Shown here in pieces: positions 8,039-9,172 of a stretch of DNA of 9,172 nt. The notes under the pieces were generated by a model that worked only from the letters and a program-made list of their open reading frames with translations, ran no database searches and was not told where the DNA came from. The DNA is from Spirochaetes bacterium ADurb.Bin110 (GTDB taxonomy: Bacteria; Spirochaetota; Spirochaetia; Treponematales; Rectinemataceae): the NCBI GenBank assembly GCA_002070755.1, contig MWDY01000157.1:1-9172 (forward strand), in the 5' to 3' direction. The translations under genes and the position numbers were made by a program. Positions within the stretch are counted from its first letter, which is position 1. The number at the start of each line of letters is the position of its first letter.

Positions 8039-8266
8039 TTGTTTGTTACTAAGGTCAATTTTTGCTCAGATTTTGTCAACAAAATGCTTAGAATCCCTGG
8101 TGAATTATATACTCCAATTTTTGCAGTAAGTCGCATCGATGGCTTGTTTGCGCATCGATTAGAAGAGATCTTCTCCGGCGGCCATATCATCAGGCTGGCC
8201 AACAAATGCGTTCAACATCGCCGCCTACCATATATTCCTATATCTAAACGAAAACAAAACACCTGA
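8039..8266 (+). pseudogene. C-terminal fragment of a citrate synthase gene
   Basis: The frame reads KVNFCSDFVNKMLRIPGELY, then TPIFAVSRIDGLFAHRLEEI, then GGHIIRLANK and RRLPYIPISKR, ending at a stop at 8264-8266. This follows the C-terminus of bacterial citrate synthases as I know it (NVDFYSGFVYxMLGIPxELYTPxFAxSRIxGWxAHRxEE...IIRPAYK...YxPLxxR). About 75 residues remain of an enzyme normally near 430; nothing upstream of 8040 is recognisable. The conserved catalytic Asp of VDFYSG is Asn here (AAT at 8057-8059), and the Gly after Ser is Asp, so even this piece has drifted. There is no ribosome-binding site before the TTG at 8039. It is a relic, opposite in direction to the neighbouring hsdR. 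The homologue pairs oxaloacetate with acetyl-CoA in the TCA cycle; the fragment cannot. Confidence 0.75.
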
Positions 8267-8295
8267 AAAACAACCCACGCAGTGGCAGTGGTCGT

Positions 8296-8309
8296 AACGG
8301 TGCACCGTT
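8296..8309. other. 14-bp perfect palindrome between the citrate synthase relic and hsdR
   Basis: AACGGTGCACCGTT equals its own reverse complement. The 126-bp gap 8267-8392 has no other recognised content. It lies downstream of hsdR (minus strand), but there is no adjacent T-run in that direction, so it is not a clear terminator. Confidence 0.25.
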
Positions 8310-8392
8310 GCAACAGCGCACCGATTCTTAGCTTCAATATACCCCACTCGTACATTCCCTACCCTTGTCTTGTTTCAGGAACCAACGGTGAT

Positions 8393-9172
8393 TCAAACCG
8401 CTTTCTGTATCAGCTCATCGGCGATCATCTCCGCCTGTTTGAGTACGGTTTCTGTCGCCAGTGCCTGCATATCCGGCGGATAGTTGTACTGCCGCAACGT
8501 GCGTTTAACCAGTACCTTGAGCCTTGCCCTCACGCTTTCCTGTATGGTCCAATCGATGGTTGCGTTTTGCCTTACCTTCTGATACAGAACAATGGCGAGT
8601 TCCCGCAGCGTTTCCTTCTGCATCAACTCGCGTGCGCTTTTGTTATCTGCAATTGCGGTATAAAAGGCATACTCATAGTCCGATAAGCCCATCTCAGCCG
8701 GTTCCTTATCTATCCGCTGAATCTCCTTGCTCAACTTGATCAGCTCTTCAATCACCTCAACGGCAGTGACGACTTTGTTGTGGTACCTCTGAAGCGAATC
8801 TTCCAGCATCTGCATAAGGCTGCGGCTCTGCACCAGATTTTTTTTCATCCTTCCCTTGATCTCGTCGTTCAGAAGCCTTTTCAACACCTCCACCGCTATG
8901 TTCTGGTGTTCCATATTCCTTACTTCCAAAAGGAATTCTTCGGAAAGGATAGAAATATCAGGCTTCTTTATGCCGGCTGCATCGAAGACATCGATTACCT
9001 TTTCCGTAACCAGCGCCTGATCGATAATCTGCTTGATGGTGGTCTCTATTTCTTCGTCTGTTTTGCCCGTTCCCGTGCTATCGAACTTTACAAGCCTGGC
9101 TTTAACCGCCTGATAGAACGCCACCTCTTCCTTGACTGCCATCGCCTCTTCATGAGGAATTGCGATGGAGAA
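8393..9172 (-). CDS. hsdR: Type I restriction enzyme R subunit, C-terminal part (5' end outside window)
   Basis: The minus-strand frame is open from the window edge to TGA at 8395-8393, giving 259 residues of what is normally a protein near 1000. The first visible text is FSIAIPHEEAMAVKEEVAFY, followed by KKPDISILSEEFLLEVRNM, LLNDEIKGRMKKNLVQSRS, GLSDYEYAFYTAIADN and a final RARLKVLVKRTLRQYNYPPD...ATETVLKQAEMIADEL. This is the helical C-terminal domain (DUF3387 type) of HsdR. That domain docks the motor/nuclease subunit onto the methylase-specificity complex in type I restriction-modification. The nuclease and helicase domains must lie beyond 9172. No hsdM or hsdS is visible after its stop; downstream is only gene debris. 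The ATG at 9142 is internal, not the start. No truncation is evident within the visible part. Confidence 0.93.
   Translation of the reverse strand, partial: FSIAIPHEEAMAVKEEVAFYQAVKARLVKFDSTGTGKTDEEIETTIKQIIDQALVTEKVIDVFDAAGIKKPDISILSEEFLLEVRNMEHQNIAVEVLKRLLNDEIKGRMKKNLVQSRSLMQMLEDSLQRYHNKVVTAVEVIEELIKLSKEIQRIDKEPAEMGLSDYEYAFYTAIADNKSARELMQKETLRELAIVLYQKVRQNATIDWTIQESVRARLKVLVKRTLRQYNYPPDMQALATETVLKQAEMIADELIQKAV

Noticed and set aside
8020..8205. Minus-strand 61-codon frame near hsdR as a possible hsdS scrap.
   Set aside because: The opposite strand gives a convincing citrate synthase tail over the same bases; the minus frame has no HsdS motif.

Overview
The window is bacterial chromosomal DNA of roughly balanced base composition. 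Real genes sit close together on the left, and broken genes and a mobile element fill the right. The organism looks like an anaerobe. The M15-type peptidase, with its YWNW...RWMPP...WGG...MHFEYRPE C-terminus, resembles proteins I associate with spirochetes (Treponema/Spirochaeta relatives). That is recollection, so the taxonomic guess is only moderate. TGA is used as a normal stop in intact genes, so the standard code applies.

Layout: (1) 2-238 is the C-terminal end of a multi-pass membrane protein of the DUF401 type. (2) About 260-505 is a decayed C-terminal piece of a DUF4143-type AAA ATPase. (3) 541-4030 is the main intact unit. A candidate promoter and a perfect inverted repeat precede an SPFH/Band 7 membrane protein, a 58-residue ribbon-helix-helix protein, a NatA-like ABC ATPase that appears to start at ACG, and a NatB-like ABC-2 permease overlapping it by 8 nt. 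(4) 4192-5208 encodes a membrane-anchored M15/VanY-like metallopeptidase. (5) 5209-5656 holds a diverged direct repeat and the N-terminal half of a second broken ATPase gene. (6) 5657-7910 is a complete IS21-family element (istA, istB, four 23-bp terminal repeats, 5-bp target duplication) inside that ATPase pseudogene. (7) 7916-7998 is the other side of the interrupted pseudogene. (8) About 8040-8266 is a C-terminal scrap of citrate synthase. (9) 8393-9172, on the minus strand, is the C-terminal part of a type I restriction HsdR subunit that runs off the window.

The SPFH-RHH-ABC unit reads as one operon: short gaps, strong Shine-Dalgarno sites and one overlap. A likely picture is a membrane-scaffold protein working with a two-gene ABC exporter, with the small RHH protein as candidate autoregulator at the inverted repeat over the predicted transcription start. 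The right third is a gene graveyard beside a restriction locus. It contains fragments of two ATPases, a citrate synthase tail whose catalytic Asp position reads Asn, and an IS21 copy that looks intact. Joining the sequence across the IS at its target duplication restores the ATPase reading, which fixes the insertion point to the base.
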